Assembly (NCBI GenBank): GCA_023055355.1
Contig: JALJCS010000004.1
Location: 19,060,244-19,124,243 of the forward strand
DNA: 64,000 nt
Origin: Agelaius tricolor
Lineage: Eukaryota; Chordata; Aves; Passeriformes; Icteridae
Direction: 5' to 3'
Shown here: positions 12,406-24,111 of the stretch, one piece after another
How positions within the stretch are numbered: position 1 is the first letter of the stretch
How the letters are laid out: every line of letters begins with the position of its first letter
Program-made: the position numbers and the translations under genes
Notes under the pieces: model-generated
What the model saw: the letters and a program-made list of their open reading frames with translations, nothing else
Database searches by the model: none
What the model was told of the DNA's origin: nothing

Positions 12406-13135
12406 GAGTTTCCAATAATCACCACTGTTCTCCCTCCAGTGTCATCCCCTGATGAGAAGTGCATGGTGTTGCGGTTATATGTATGCCCAAGCCTTGTGGG
12501 GACACCTTTTTCTAGGTAAATTTTCTCTGCCCTGGAGACAAGTGTCTCACTTTCTATACAGATTCATTATCATGCACTGTCAAATCTTTTCAGCCTTTCC
12601 AGAAATGGGTTCAAGGTCTTCATAAGCCTTTGATAGTCCATGCCTGCTCATTGGCCTAATTTCTGCACTTTCAGTGTACTGTGTTAGGCTTATCTTGTCC
12701 TGGAAAGGTGCTGCCTTACATGTGTGGCCGACATCTCCAGCCACATCCTGTAATTTCTCACAATTTGTTGTTATTGACAATCTTTGGCTGTTATTACCAA
12801 GGATTCTTGGCTGACTCCACAGCCATCCAAATATCAGTGATTGAGACATATATATTAGCCCCCTTATCTTCTAGGTTTATACAAAAAGCTAGTCAAAATC
12901 TTGGAATTCTGTGAGAATTTGAGGAGGAGGGAGCAGGAAGGTGATAACGCTTGCAGTGTTGCTGGTGTTAATCCCTTAGCATGTCTTAGATTTTCATGGC
13001 TAACCGGATATTGGAAGTCATGCAAGAAGTGAGCAAGAGGTAGGATCACACAGAATTTATTGACTACATATAAGACATTCTGGTGTTGTTCATATAGGCC
13101 ACTGATCTTCTGTAGCATTATCCTATCTTGGTGTC
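12406..13135. other. Unclassified segment between satellite and repeat A'
   Basis: This stretch is somewhat richer in G+C than the flanks and has no long convincing open frame (89 codons at most on the minus strand). GTGTTGCGGTTATA, TTTATTGAC and similar strings are reminiscent of retroviral LTR sequence in antisense, but I find no TG...CA borders with a target duplication. It could be an old LTR or unique DNA. Confidence 0.4.
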
Positions 13136-13190
13136 ATAATATTTCTGTCTTGGATTAAAAATATTAATATTTTGATTTGATGAAACATTA
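13136..13190. repeat. Direct repeat block A', downstream copy
   Basis: Same orientation as 11149-11203, with about three mismatches in 55 bp. Its last 22 bases form the left arm and loop of the hairpin at 13169-13209, which runs straight into the inverted copy B'. Confidence 0.8.
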
Positions 13191-13209
13191 TGTTTCATCA
13201 AATCAAAAT
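13169..13209. repeat. Perfect 19-bp hairpin with 3-nt loop
   Basis: The left arm at 13169-13187 (ATTTTGATTTGATGAAACA) is the exact reverse complement of 13191-13209, with TTA between. The right arm overlaps the start of the inverted copy B', because both contain ATCAAAAT. The left arm belongs to direct repeat A'. The hairpin is therefore the joint between a direct and an inverted duplication. Confidence 0.88.
13175..13193. repeat. 19-bp direct repeat flanking B', left copy
   Basis: ATTTGATGAAACATTATGT occurs here and again, exactly, at 13332-13350. The segment between them is the hairpin arm plus the inverted copy B'. The arrangement resembles an insertion bracketed by a duplication. Confidence 0.82.
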
Positions 13210-13327
13210 CCCACTGCCATGTGCTTATTCCAGGAGATCAGGAACTAGTTTGTGTCAATTTCCATGCCAAGTGTGGAATTTACTAACAAAACTTTGTAAG
13301 TTTTCAAGGACCCTCTGATTTTTTTTT
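13202..13327 (-). repeat. Inverted repeat B', right copy (~125 bp)
   Basis: Reverse complement of 11427-11551 with about four substitutions, one of them a CpG-to-CpA change. Its outer edge is a run of T that mirrors the A-run of the left copy. The inner edge lies at the ATCAAAAT shared with the hairpin. The high identity suggests the duplication is young relative to the local CR1 relics. Confidence 0.88.
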
Positions 13328-13331
13328 CATC

Positions 13332-13350
13332 ATTTGATGAAACATTATGT
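13332..13350. repeat. 19-bp direct repeat flanking B', right copy
   Basis: Exact second copy of 13175-13193, directly after the T-run end of B'. It is followed by unique sequence. Confidence 0.82.
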
Positions 13351-16300
13351 CATGTTTCTAAAGGAAGATGATCTGTATCAAAAGCGAGAAACCACTAGGT
13401 TTCAATAAACAGGATCGTAACAAGGGGCATTCCCTTTCCACAGCGTGGATATCTTGTTCAGTTTTGTTAGATGGGTCCAAAAGTTCCACAGTCAAGGGGC
13501 AGCCTCTGCAATTTCCTTGTGAATACTAGAGAAGTTGTTGTTAATTATACAGCTGCTACTGTGTTAATTATACGGCAGCTATTTGGATGTTTCTGAAGAA
13601 AGAATTTAAGAAAAGGTAGGATAAGTAGAAAGCTGCTTAGTTATAAAAACAATATATGTTTCAGAAAAAAAAAATTCTTGCGAATGTAACATCTGTCAAA
13701 GGGCCAAAATCCCTATTCCTAAAATCAATGCTTAAACTATGATCACAAGCAGCATTACAAGTGTTTAAAGGGCTTTTTCCCCAGCTCTGATCATTACTCC
13801 TCTCTGGAGGGCCCAATGCATCTTCTAGTACACTTAAGAAGATAAAAGAGAGAATGATTTATTCTATACACAGCTGTTAAATGAGACCCTTTGATTCTAG
13901 TTTGAAGCAATCTCAGAGGAAATAGCTTTCTTTTATTTTCTTCCTTGTGTGCAACAATGTTTATAGTTTTCCCAGCTGTGGCTGAGAGGTTGTTCTATGA
14001 AACTTTCTGACCCTCTGTGATAATAAATACTTTGCTGATGTATCTCTGTGGTTTGCCATTGTGGTTGCAGCTCACTTATTTGTCCTCTTTTGTGTCTTGT
14101 ATTTTAACATACCATTCAGAGCTCATGTGCACCAACTCCTTTGTGTAACCAGGCTACATTATATGCAACTTTTGTTTTTAAGACAATGTTGAATTTTTCC
14201 GCTCACAGGTATACTCTTTCATTTTGAAACCTCTGCCATCTCCTTCCAGAGAATACATTGTAGATCCGCTTCATATATAATTTATCATAGAAGCACTTAT
14301 TTAGTCCTTTTTTTGCTTCCTTTCAGTTAGCATCTATCTTTGACCCTCACAGAGGATAATAAATATCTTTCCCTTTTCTCCTTATCCAGCTGACTTTTCC
14401 TTATATATGTCTCATACTTCTCAGTATATTTTGTCCAAATCTCTTAAAGGTTACTTTTTTGTTTTGTTTTGCTGTGGTTGTTGGATTTGGTTTTTTTTTT
14501 GAGTGACTGCCATTTTCAGTTATTGTCTAACATTTTAGTCTAATACTGGTAGAAATTAGAATAGCCTTTCATTTGAGGTACTGTATTAAAGGAACAATGT
14601 GACAATTGACCTTTAATGCCCACTAGAATATTTACTGGCTCTGTACTCTAAATCTCAATTCTTTTCATCATCTCACTAGTTATTTAATTAGAAAGTCATG
14701 TGTATTTTTTTATACATATCTGGTTGTGTGCCTGTGTGTATCAATTTACACAGATTGGTGTGGGGAGAAATGAAGAAACATTAATACATGGTGACATTTT
14801 CAATTGTGTCTTTTAGTTCAATTGTGAACTTTTTCCTGAGCTGAAAAGCTGAAAGAGTAATTTAATCCTGGCTAAATGTTACCCATTTCTCAGAAGCAGA
14901 AAAATCTATGTTCAGTACCATATAGGAAATTGCATCTTTTTTGTTTGCTTGGTTGGTTGAGGTTTTTTTTTAAAACCATTCCTACAATAATTTTTCAGAA
15001 AAAAAAAAATCTAGGAATGTTTGGAATAATAATTAACAGTAAGACATTTTTCCTTAAGTAAAAATACTGATTGTCCCTAAATGTTTATATATTTCAGAAA
15101 TTTATTTTGAAATCTCTGCACATGTTCAAAAAAAATCTTATTTCTCTCATAATTCATTAACTTTATTTTTAGAAGTATTTTAAATGTTAACATATAACAG
15201 TGTAATGTAATGTGTGCATTACTTGTTATGTATACAGAATGATACTTATGTGCAAGTATATTCTAATATCAACGAAACACACACTATATATTAATAATAC
15301 TTAAAATTAATTCATAAAACATATAATTATACAAATAGATATGTTCATGTATGTGTATGTATGTATATTGATTTATAATATATATCATTTCCTAATACTT
15401 ATAACACCTGTCCTGTCTGTAAAACAAAACTTATGATTCAGGAGCAATGGACTCTGGGCATGTGTTTGTGTTCCTATGTATTTTATTGGGTACCAGTAGT
15501 GCTGCCTCTGATTCTCCATCATTGGCTTGCCCTATTCAGGCAGCTCTCTGTCTCCTAAATCCTCATCTGTGCAGCTCCTCTCACTGTGTCAGTTTTTCCC
15601 TCTATTTTCCAATGTCAGTTTAGTTAAAGAACTGAATGTTCATTCATGTGTGGTCCACACTTCTAAAGGCATAGGCATTTTCTTAGCAGTTTGGGTGAAT
15701 TCCTTAGAAAACTGAAGCAGAGAAGAACACAATCCATGACTGAAAAAGCAACAAACATAAGATACTTGATAGTCATTCTCTTTAAATTTCATATACATTT
15801 AGTAAGGATTTTGAAAATACTTTTAAAGATTTTAATATTTTTAATAAAGTAATGTGAAAGTGATTTTAAAAGGCAGGTTTAGTTTTATTGAAAAAGAGTC
15901 TGAATACACAAAATAGATATCTTGAAAATTGACAGCATAGAAGGATTCAGCTAAAACTGCAACATTTTTGTGGGTGCCTTTTTTTGCATCAAGGTGATGG
16001 CTAGGTATAGAAGTAGCAAGTTCACAACTTCTTCATACCTGTATAGCAGTTACCTGTGTATGTTTTCCACTTCTTTACAAAACAACGTTTCAGAAGAGTG
16101 CTCCAGCAATGACGTACCTCTCAAAGATATTTTACAAACAAGAGATTCAATGAATTTAATTTGGTCCCTTTAGTAAGTAGAAAAGAGGTTTCAGGCAAGG
16201 TGTGAGCAGCCGCTACAAGCAAGTGCATGAGGAACAAATTTCTCACAGCTTTTTAATCTCAGAGAAGTGGACACAATAAGATCCGCTGCCTGGAAGATGA

Positions 16301-17522
16301 AACTAGGGGATGAAAATTCAAGTATGGACAAGAATGTTTTCCAGTTTATCATTGTAACAGCTTATCTGTGAACCTGCTAGACTCTCCATTGCCCAAGGCT
16401 TTAAACTGAGACTAGTTGTCATTAGAAAAGTGCAAGAGTTCAAATGATGGGTGTTTAAGAGGCACATTACTAGCCTGAATAACACATGCATCATACTAAT
16501 GACCATATTCCTACACATCCTTAAAAATATATGACATGCAAGAAGACATATAAGGAAAGAAGCTGCTATAATTAAATTAGTTCATATATCTGTCAACTTA
16601 ATGGCAGAATATTTATATGTAAATACAGGAATGCTAGTAATGCAACTTAATGGTCTGCAAACTTTAAACAGACAGGCAAAATATTTATCCTTATTTACCC
16701 GTCTCCAAAATGTGTAAGTCATTAAAAACGTGGATTTAAAACATTTCTAATATACACAAAACTTGGAGCAAAACATGGACAAAAGGTGTATTAGTTATAA
16801 CAAATTTCTTCCACAGTAATCCAAAATTCTTTCAAGAGATCTATAAGTGATGGAAATAAATCAATCTCCTTTCAAAACAGTACAAATCTGACATGTTTTG
16901 TCAGAAAAATCCTGCAGTGAAATACATGCCACCTTGAAGTCAGTGATGAAATCAAGCTTTTGAATTTATTACCCAAAGCCTTTCTTCTTGAACAAGCCCC
17001 ATGCAAGGTCTTCATGGACTTAAATTGTAATGCTGCAGCTGTTTCTTCCTTATTATGTATGCTTATTTTTCTACAGTGTAAAAAACTAATTTTTTGGGAA
17101 GTAGAGGAAGGAAAAAGGTGGATCTCTCTGTTTTTGTTTTGAATTTTGATTTTGAGATAATCTCCTTACAAATAACAGTGCTATTCTTATTGTCAGGGAG
17201 CTAGAAGTTATGCACACTTTTCAGTAAATTATTTGGGTATGTATTTAATTTGAAACATTCATCCTCATTTAATTGTTGGATTATTTGCACATTTTATACA
17301 GCTAAATATAGCTAAACACATTTGATTTTAACAGAAAAATGCAGACTGATGGAGATAATTAAACTGGAGAGACAGAAATTACACTAAGGACAAATATCCA
17401 AGTTTTCTAATAGTCAAAATTCTTATCTAAAGTTATTGGTTCCTTATTTCTGAGTTTGTTAATTTTTTAACTGAACACTATTCAGGTTAATCAATAGTCT
17501 CAGCACCATTTTTTGTATTTAG
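13351..17522. other. AT-rich unique DNA, no gene seen
   Basis: No open frame above about 67 codons and no CR1 tail is seen. 15335-15370 has a weak GTAT/TGTA-rich patch. 13380-13600 has slightly higher complexity and may hold an unrecognised old repeat. Confidence 0.5.
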
Positions 17523-17858
17523 GATGACCTGGCACCAGTACCTGAAGCTGACAGCCAAAATCTGCAGCTTCAAATTGTTCCTCTGCCTCCAGAGAATCAG
17601 CTGGAACAGAAGAACAGCTCACAGGGCTGCGGACAGGCTCTTCTTGTGGGCACCAGAAAACTGTGCTGGGGGCTCCCTCTTGCCCATCTGCCTGTGACAC
17701 AAATCCCCAGAGCCTCCAGAGACAGATCCTGTTTTAGAAAGTTAGAGTGTAAATGGGCAAGAATTGGTCTAGTCTGCCAGTTGCCAAAGAACCGAGCAAC
17801 TCAATGGAGGAGGCCAGATGGCCCCATTCCTCACCACCATACTGAGCTTCCTATTTAA
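17523..17858 (+). other. Exon-like open stretch, unidentified
   Basis: A pyrimidine-rich run ending TTTTTTGTATTTAG (to 17522) resembles a splice acceptor. The frame starting GAT at 17523 stays open for 112 codons up to the TAA at 17859-17861. The sequence is clearly richer in G+C than its surroundings. The first ~38 residues (DDLAPVPEADSQNLQLQIVP...) are acidic, Gln/Pro-rich and protein-like; the rest looks less so. No clear splice donor is seen inside, and no domain is recognised. It could be a true exon, a fragment of a retrocopy, or part of an unrecognised repeat. The minus strand is also open for 66 codons, which weakens the case. Confidence 0.25.
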
Positions 17859-20774
17859 TTAGAAAATTTATATTTGAGCAATTCCATATGGAATTCTTAC
17901 AAACTTGCAGATAAAGCTATGCAGGTGTGCACCAGCTTTGACAGGCTCAGAGCTTAAATCAAGCAGGGATATTGTGATGAGATAAGACAAATTAGGGAAA
18001 ATAAGCACTAGGAGAATAATAAAGTGTACAAGATTGCATGGAACTCTGTAAAATGTTATTTCTTCATATTTAAAAGCTTAAATATATATTTAATATTTGC
18101 AATCACAAATGAAACCCAAAATCTCTTTAAAATACCTTTTTAAAAATAAGTTCACTTTGTTTAAACTCAATAGGAATAGATAATCAGAGCAATTACAAAT
18201 CTAGTGTGAACAGGTGGTACTTAACTAGAAACTATAATAACTTTTAATATAAAGACACAGGGTCTTATCATCTGATTTAAATATCACAATGAGATTTATC
18301 TCTATGATGATGGAATTAATATTAAATTATATAGGCTCATTATTTCAGCTCATGTAATGAAAACTTTTCTTTATTACAAAACTATTAAAGGTAATTCCAT
18401 TTAATTTGCCTGACTGGTAATGTCTTCCCACAGGACACTCTAAACAAAGGCTAGAAAATCAAATCAGTTTTATGCTAGCTTATAGCTGAGAAATCCCTTT
18501 ACACACAGAGTTACATTTATGCCTAAAAATGTTGGAATTGAAGAAAAATATTGCCAAACTAATAAATAAACTAAATAAAAGGTGCATAATTCTGCACAAA
18601 TGCAAAACAGCTATCAAGATATCAGACCATCTCAAAATGAATTACAGAAATGTTAGGGTCCCTTTAAAAGAAAGTCAGTCCGAAAGATTTATAATCTGTT
18701 TTAGATTCTTTACATCTGCTTTTCAATAGTTTGTATGCCTGAATGCCTGACCAGTGTGGAGATACAACCTCATCAAAATAGCTAGCCTTTTTCTTAAAGC
18801 CAAATTAAAGAGGATATTCTGAAGGTTTATAATTTCACTTTTTTTTTTTTTTTTCAGTCCACCACATAGGGACTAATGCACTAAATAAATGCAAGATGTA
18901 GCCAATTCACATCTGTACCCAACTTTGTACTTTGGCAGCACTGGGCATCTGTTCGTTTCTCTGACCAAAACAAGGGGAGAAAAAGATGAGTGACTGGAGT
19001 TCAGAAATCAGATAAGACGTTTACCTATTCTTTTACACTCCAAAGGAAACATAAGAACAGTAGACTTTTTAAAACTGAATTCTGAATATAATAAAAAATG
19101 ACACAGAGTGATGGAATTGCATCTCATCACTAGCAAAAGAAAAGTTTTTGCAACTTAAGCAGATATTTGATGTTATTTTTATTTATGGAGGCAATACAAT
19201 TTTGCTAGAGGACAATATTTCCTTATGGAAATCCATGAGGATTTATTGGTATATGCGCAAATAATTTAATTTTAACTCATACTGATTAATGGAGTTATAA
19301 AAGCTTTTCAACATGACAAAACTCAAAAGAGTGGAAGAAAATTAAAATCCAATTTATTTGGGGGCTTTGCATATGAAATTAAATCAAAATGCATGTTTCT
19401 TTGTATAATAATTAAATGAAAATATTTAGAATTTAAAGATTGAGTCTTTAAGATATTTTTATAGAAAATAAGAACTAAGCTTCACAAGATTTTCCCTAAT
19501 TCTTCAGCAAGTACTGTTCACATTATACCAACTACCCTAAGAAAAATTCCTAATACATATATTGATAGTACAATTAAACTGAAAAAGAAAATCTTATTTG
19601 CCTTCAATTTCTGAATTCTCTGCAGAAAAAACTGTCTTTTGAGAAGCTTATTTCTCCTTCCCTTAAGAATATACTCCTTTGAGAATGTTTGGAGCACTAG
19701 TTACTGTTGAATTTACATGCTTGAAATTTGTCTTAAAAATCAATTTTTCCACTGAATTATTTATTTCTACCACACACTATTATTTTTAATACTGTAAAAT
19801 ATTCATCAAAAGTTCTATTCTTTCATACAAAGTTCTGTTTAGAGAATATCAATGGAAGTTTGTTTATAGCCTGCAAGAGTTTAGCAAGTGATTTGAGACG
19901 GGGAAAACCCAATCCTTCTGGCACAAGAACACCACGATATTTTGCACTTGGTCCAATATATCTAGCTAATAGTCAAACAGTACACTCTGGAGAAGGGACT
20001 CCTAAATGCACCTGTGCTATGGGAATGGATGCACTGTTCCATTAAGGTTTGTCTTGCCTTCTTTCTGAGGTATTTAGGATTGATTTGTTTTGAATATTCT
20101 ACATAAAAGGAAGATTGAACAATAAATTTATCTGATACACTTGCTTGCATGACTTATTTTGGAGGCTGCCTCAGTTACTTTGTTTAAATGCAGGATAAAA
20201 TGAATACTTGAGAGAAAAAAATATGTTTGCCATTATATAAAAATACAAATATGAGTCTTACTGACACTCTACAGAGAGATCAAGCCTTTTTTCCTGTCTT
20301 CTGTTTTGTTCAAATTTTTAAAATTATATGTAAATGCCTTGACCCATTCTTTTTCTCTCTGAATCTGGAAGAAGAGTGTTTTCTTTTATTTCTCTAATAC
20401 ATTTCTTTTCATTAACCCTGATGGTTTTGGTTTTCTAACTTAAGAGTGGATATGTTGACAGACAATGGTCTGTCCTTAAGATGATATACTATTGTTTAAA
20501 ATAACTGTTGCAATAATCTATGTGACACTGACTGTAATATCTTAGTATATTTTCCCTAAAGTCTATGAAGGAGAGACCACAGAAAGTGCAAAAATAATAT
20601 TCTATTATCAGATCTGAAGTTACTTGGTTTCTGATCTTAAACACAACATTCAAATTTCTCTGTGTTTTTCTTTGGCGTCAGTAGAAGGATTTCGAGAAAG
20701 ATGGTTTATTTGTTTGGGGTTTTTCAATGTTTCAGATTTTTTTTATTTCTTCCATTATCCAATATATGGTTTGG

Positions 20775-20800
<26 letters not shown>
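20775..20800. repeat. (TTTTG)n microsatellite
   Basis: About five tandem TTTTG units. Confidence 0.9.
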
Positions 20801-20805
<5 letters not shown>

Positions 20806-21424
20806 AATTAGAGAAATTCTCAATACAACACTGCACAAATGTCTTTTTATTCTTTTCAGTAAGAAAATATAGCAAAACTTATTAGACTATGTATTGTATG
20901 ATGAAAAGTTGGGAAAATAATTTTCATTGCTTGAAATCAGGGTAACTAGCTACCAAAGGAAATGTGGAATTAATCCATAAGACCGAAATTGAAATAGTGA
21001 GGACATAGCTAAAAATATTTATGAAAATTTCTTGGGTTTTCTTTTTCCTTTGTTTAATGACAAAATATTTATTTCACAATTTTAATAGAAAGTACAGCAA
21101 GTATGATATATTAAATTGCATAATAGAAATCCAGATGTTCTGCATTCATTATAGTCTTAATACTTTTTTTCTCTTCTTGAAGTGTAAAAGTATAAAGGTT
21201 GATGGAACCTATATATAAGTTTTTGCAACACTGAAAGTAAAAGCTACAGAAGGTAATCCGAATCACAATCTAAGAAATTACTGTGTTTTTCAGAATTAAC
21301 AAGGAATGTGGCATATTCTTACGTATAATAATGCCACTTATTCCGGGTTAGCATGTTTTAAATAGTAATTAATACCATTCTTATTTCCCCCTTATATTTA
21401 TTGATATATGTCTGGTAGCACAGT

Positions 21425-21450
21425 ATTTATTTATTTATTTATTTATTTAT
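21425..21450. repeat. (TTTA)n microsatellite
   Basis: About six tandem TTTA units. Confidence 0.9.
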
Positions 21451-22257
21451 AATTTTTTAACTAGCAAGACATTTGCTTATGTTATGCTTTCTTTCCCTAA
21501 AATTAATGTTTCTTGCATAAAGTCCTTTAAGATTCTAAGATCTATGCAACTTCAAAGCTTTCTTAAGAGTGAATTCATTCTTTGGAAGACTTTTTATTGT
21601 ACAATGTACTTATCACAGATTTGATTCAGCCCATTTTAGGCTATCATTGGTAATAACATTTGCTTAATAAATTTAAAAAGTATTCAACAAACAAAAACAT
21701 AATTAGACAGTAACATGAAAAGCATATCCTCAAAGTAGTCTTTTGACAACTCATTTACAGAGTGCTTTACATTATCTCCCTGTTCATTAATTTTATTCTC
21801 AATAATAAAAATGTAGGTCATCATAAGATATTTGCCTGAGGTAAATTAATTTCTTTTATGTCTCTTGTGAAGAAGTTTTAAATCAGCATTTTCAAACTCC
21901 AGAAATCTGAACTGAGCAACAACTTTCTGCAGCATCCTATGAACTAAATTTGTGTTTAACAGGTCTCTAAATCAGAGATTTGTGTTCCAGGTTGCTTGCT
22001 CCAAACACAAGTGGAGATTCTGCTAAAAGTTAAACCAATTGCATATACTCAAGAGTCCTGGAAAAAAAATTCAGAAATCTAACTCTAGGGAAGAATTGTT
22101 TATAAGGAAAGATTCTGGACTATGTGTTTCTAACAGACAAAAAAGAATTAGGTTAACTAAGAAATTTTGGAAAATGTATTTATTTGAAGACATTATAAGA
22201 AAGATATAAAATTACAATTAATTACAATATAAGGAAGATATTAAGCTATTTGAAAAT

Positions 22258-22708
22258 GTACAAAGGAGGGCAACAAAGATGATAAAGTGCCTTTAGGGAA
22301 AACCACATGCAGAGCTGTTGAGATCTTTTGGTTTGTTCAGCTTGAAGAGGAGACTGAGGACCGACCTTGTTGCAGTTACAACTTCCTCATGAGGGGAAGA
22401 GGAAGGGCAGGCACGGATCTCTGCTTTGTGGTGACCAGTGACAGCACCTGAGGGAATGGCCTGAAGCTGTGTCAGGGGTTTCAGCTGGATATCAGAAAAA
22501 TGTTCAAGCCCCAGAGGGTGTTTGGGCACTGGAACAGCTCCCAGGGAAGCAGTCAGAGCCCCAGCCTGGCAGAGTTCAAGAAGCATTTTGGAAATGCTCT
22601 CAGGTACGTGGTGTGACCCTTGGGGAGGGTGCTGTGCAGGCCAGGAGCTGGACTTAATGATCCTTATGGGTGCCTTTGAACTCAGCATACTCTGTGATTC
22701 TGTGATTG
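22258..22708 (+). mobile_element. CR1 LINE 3' fragment, sense
   Basis: Starts 'caaaggagggcaacaaagatgat' and runs through 'ttcagcttgaagaggagactgagg', 'ggcctgaagctgtgtcagggg', 'cactggaacagctcccaggg' and 'gagctggacttaatgatcctta'. It ends at TCTGTGATTCTGTGATTG, the CR1 terminal octamers. All landmarks are in the correct order for the last ORF2 codons and 3' UTR of CR1. It is 5'-truncated, as is usual for CR1, and carries no intact ORF. Confidence 0.92.
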
Positions 22709-23024
22709 TATTCAATCTGGTCATCATAATACTTTTCACAGTATTACAGACTACCACTTTTGCTCATATGTAGGATAAATGTTAGTATAAAAATGCAGAA
22801 AATTTGACACTTTTATTTCTTTGAAATCAGAATCAATAGAGACTGTGCCCTTATACTGCTGCTCTTCTACTTCTCACCCACAAGCTTCATATTTATTCAC
22901 ACAATAAAATTGGATTTTAGAATTTACCTCTTGTAATAAAGATAGATTTTTCTGTAAAAGTTATGAGTATAACATGGAAAAAATTTTTATATAATAATAG
23001 GTTATACTCAACTGCAGAGCATAA

Positions 23025-23500
23025 TAGAATCATAGAATCATAAAACCATAGAATAGTTTGGGTCAGAAGGGACCTTTAAAGGTCATCTAGTCCAACACTA
23101 CTGTCATGGACAGGGACTAGATCAAGTTTCTCAGAGCATCTTCTAACCTGACCTTGAGTGTTTCCAGCAATGGGACATCTGCCATCTCTCTGAGCAACCT
23201 CTTCTAGTGTTTCACCACCCTTTTAAGAAAAAATTATTCTTTCTATCTAGCCTGAATCTAGGATCTTTTAGTTCAAAATTATTACTAACATTTCTGTAGG
23301 CCCAGCTAAAAAAAATGTCTCCCTTAAAGCCCGCTTTAGAAACTGGAAAATTGCTATATGCTCTCCTTAGAGTCTTCTCCAGGCTGAATGACCATTTAGC
23401 ACAGGTTTTCACAGAAGGAGTGCTCCGGGACTTCCTATGGACCCACTCCAACAGATCCATGTTTCTTGCCAACAAAAACATGCACAGGTTCTGCAAAACC
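23025..23500 (-). mobile_element. CR1 LINE 3' fragment, antisense
   Basis: Begins with AATCATAGAATCATAAAACC, the reverse complement of the CR1 octamer tail. It continues through 'gggtcagaagggacctttaaaggtcatctagtcca', 'ctgaccttgagtgtttccagcaatggg', 'ctccttagagtcttctccaggctgaa' and 'acccactccaacagatccatg'. This is the CR1 3' region read backwards. The border at the 5' end of the element (about 23500) is uncertain. Confidence 0.92.
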
Positions 23501-23699
23501 TCCAGTACCTCTTTGAGGTCTGTCCATGATACTTGACCCTGAAAACATGAGGTTAATGTGAGAAACCTGACAGGATTTCTGAGACCCCAGCTTTATTCAT
23601 TGCTATTTGGAAACCAAAAATGCTTCTTCCTGTATTAAGTATTTTGAACTATTTTAATCTTTAATAACATGTAGTTAACTAAATTTTTTCAGGAAAAAT

Positions 23700-23938
23700 T
23701 GCAATATAATAGATTTAGATTAGATATTAAGAATAAATTCTTTACTGGAGGGGGGTGGGGTGGTGAGGCAAAGGAACAAGTTGCCCAGAGAAGCTGTGGA
23801 GGTGTTTAATGACAGGCAGGATAGGATCTAAAAGGTCTGGTTTGGTGGAAGGTGTTCATGGCAGGTGGGTTGGAACAGCAGGATCTTCAAGATCCTTTCC
23901 AAACAAAACTGTTCTATGATTTTATCATTCTATGATTG
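23700..23938 (+). mobile_element. CR1 LINE 3' fragment, sense
   Basis: 'tagatttagattagatattaag', 'gttgcccagagaagctgtgga', 'ggtggaaggtgttcatggcagg' and 'gatcctttccaaac' are the CR1 3' UTR landmarks in order. They are followed by the tail octamers ending TTCTATGATTGT at 23938. A G-run at about 23750 replaces the usual 'tgtgagggtggtg'. It is the third CR1 piece within 1.7 kb. Confidence 0.92.
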
Positions 23939-24069
23939 TTTTGAGGCTGTAATGAAGACAAGGTCAATGAGAAAATAAACCAATTTCTTTTGATTGCTTG
24001 CTGTCTATAACTTAAGCTAGTTCTGTTCTTAGATGTTCAAAACAACATTATTTTTATTTCTTTAGGGAT

Positions 24070-24111
24070 TAACATATACATGAAAAGGACTAACATATAC
24101 ATGAAAATGTG
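24070..24111. repeat. 21-bp tandem duplication, 2 copies
   Basis: TAACATATACATGAAAAGGAC is followed directly by a near-identical unit with three changes at its end. It is a small recent slippage product. Confidence 0.75.

Larger units (their letters stand above)
17862..22257. other. AT-rich unique DNA with minor simple repeats
   Basis: No gene seen. It contains a T16 tract at about 18839-18854 followed by CAG, a TTTTG array at 20775-20800 and a TTTA array at 21425-21450. Open frames (for example 19860-20045 and 20624-20872) are short and unremarkable. Confidence 0.55.

Noticed and set aside
11427..13327. Reading the 125-bp inverted repeats as terminal repeats of a DNA transposon
   Set aside because: No target duplication at the outer edges, no transposase, and the hairpin and direct-repeat joints fit template switching better; not fully excluded.
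18839..18857. T16 followed by CAG as a splice acceptor
   Set aside because: No open or protein-like frame follows; more likely a poly(T) tract.
22293..22757. 154-codon minus-strand open frame
   Set aside because: It is the antisense of a CR1 3' fragment, not a host gene.
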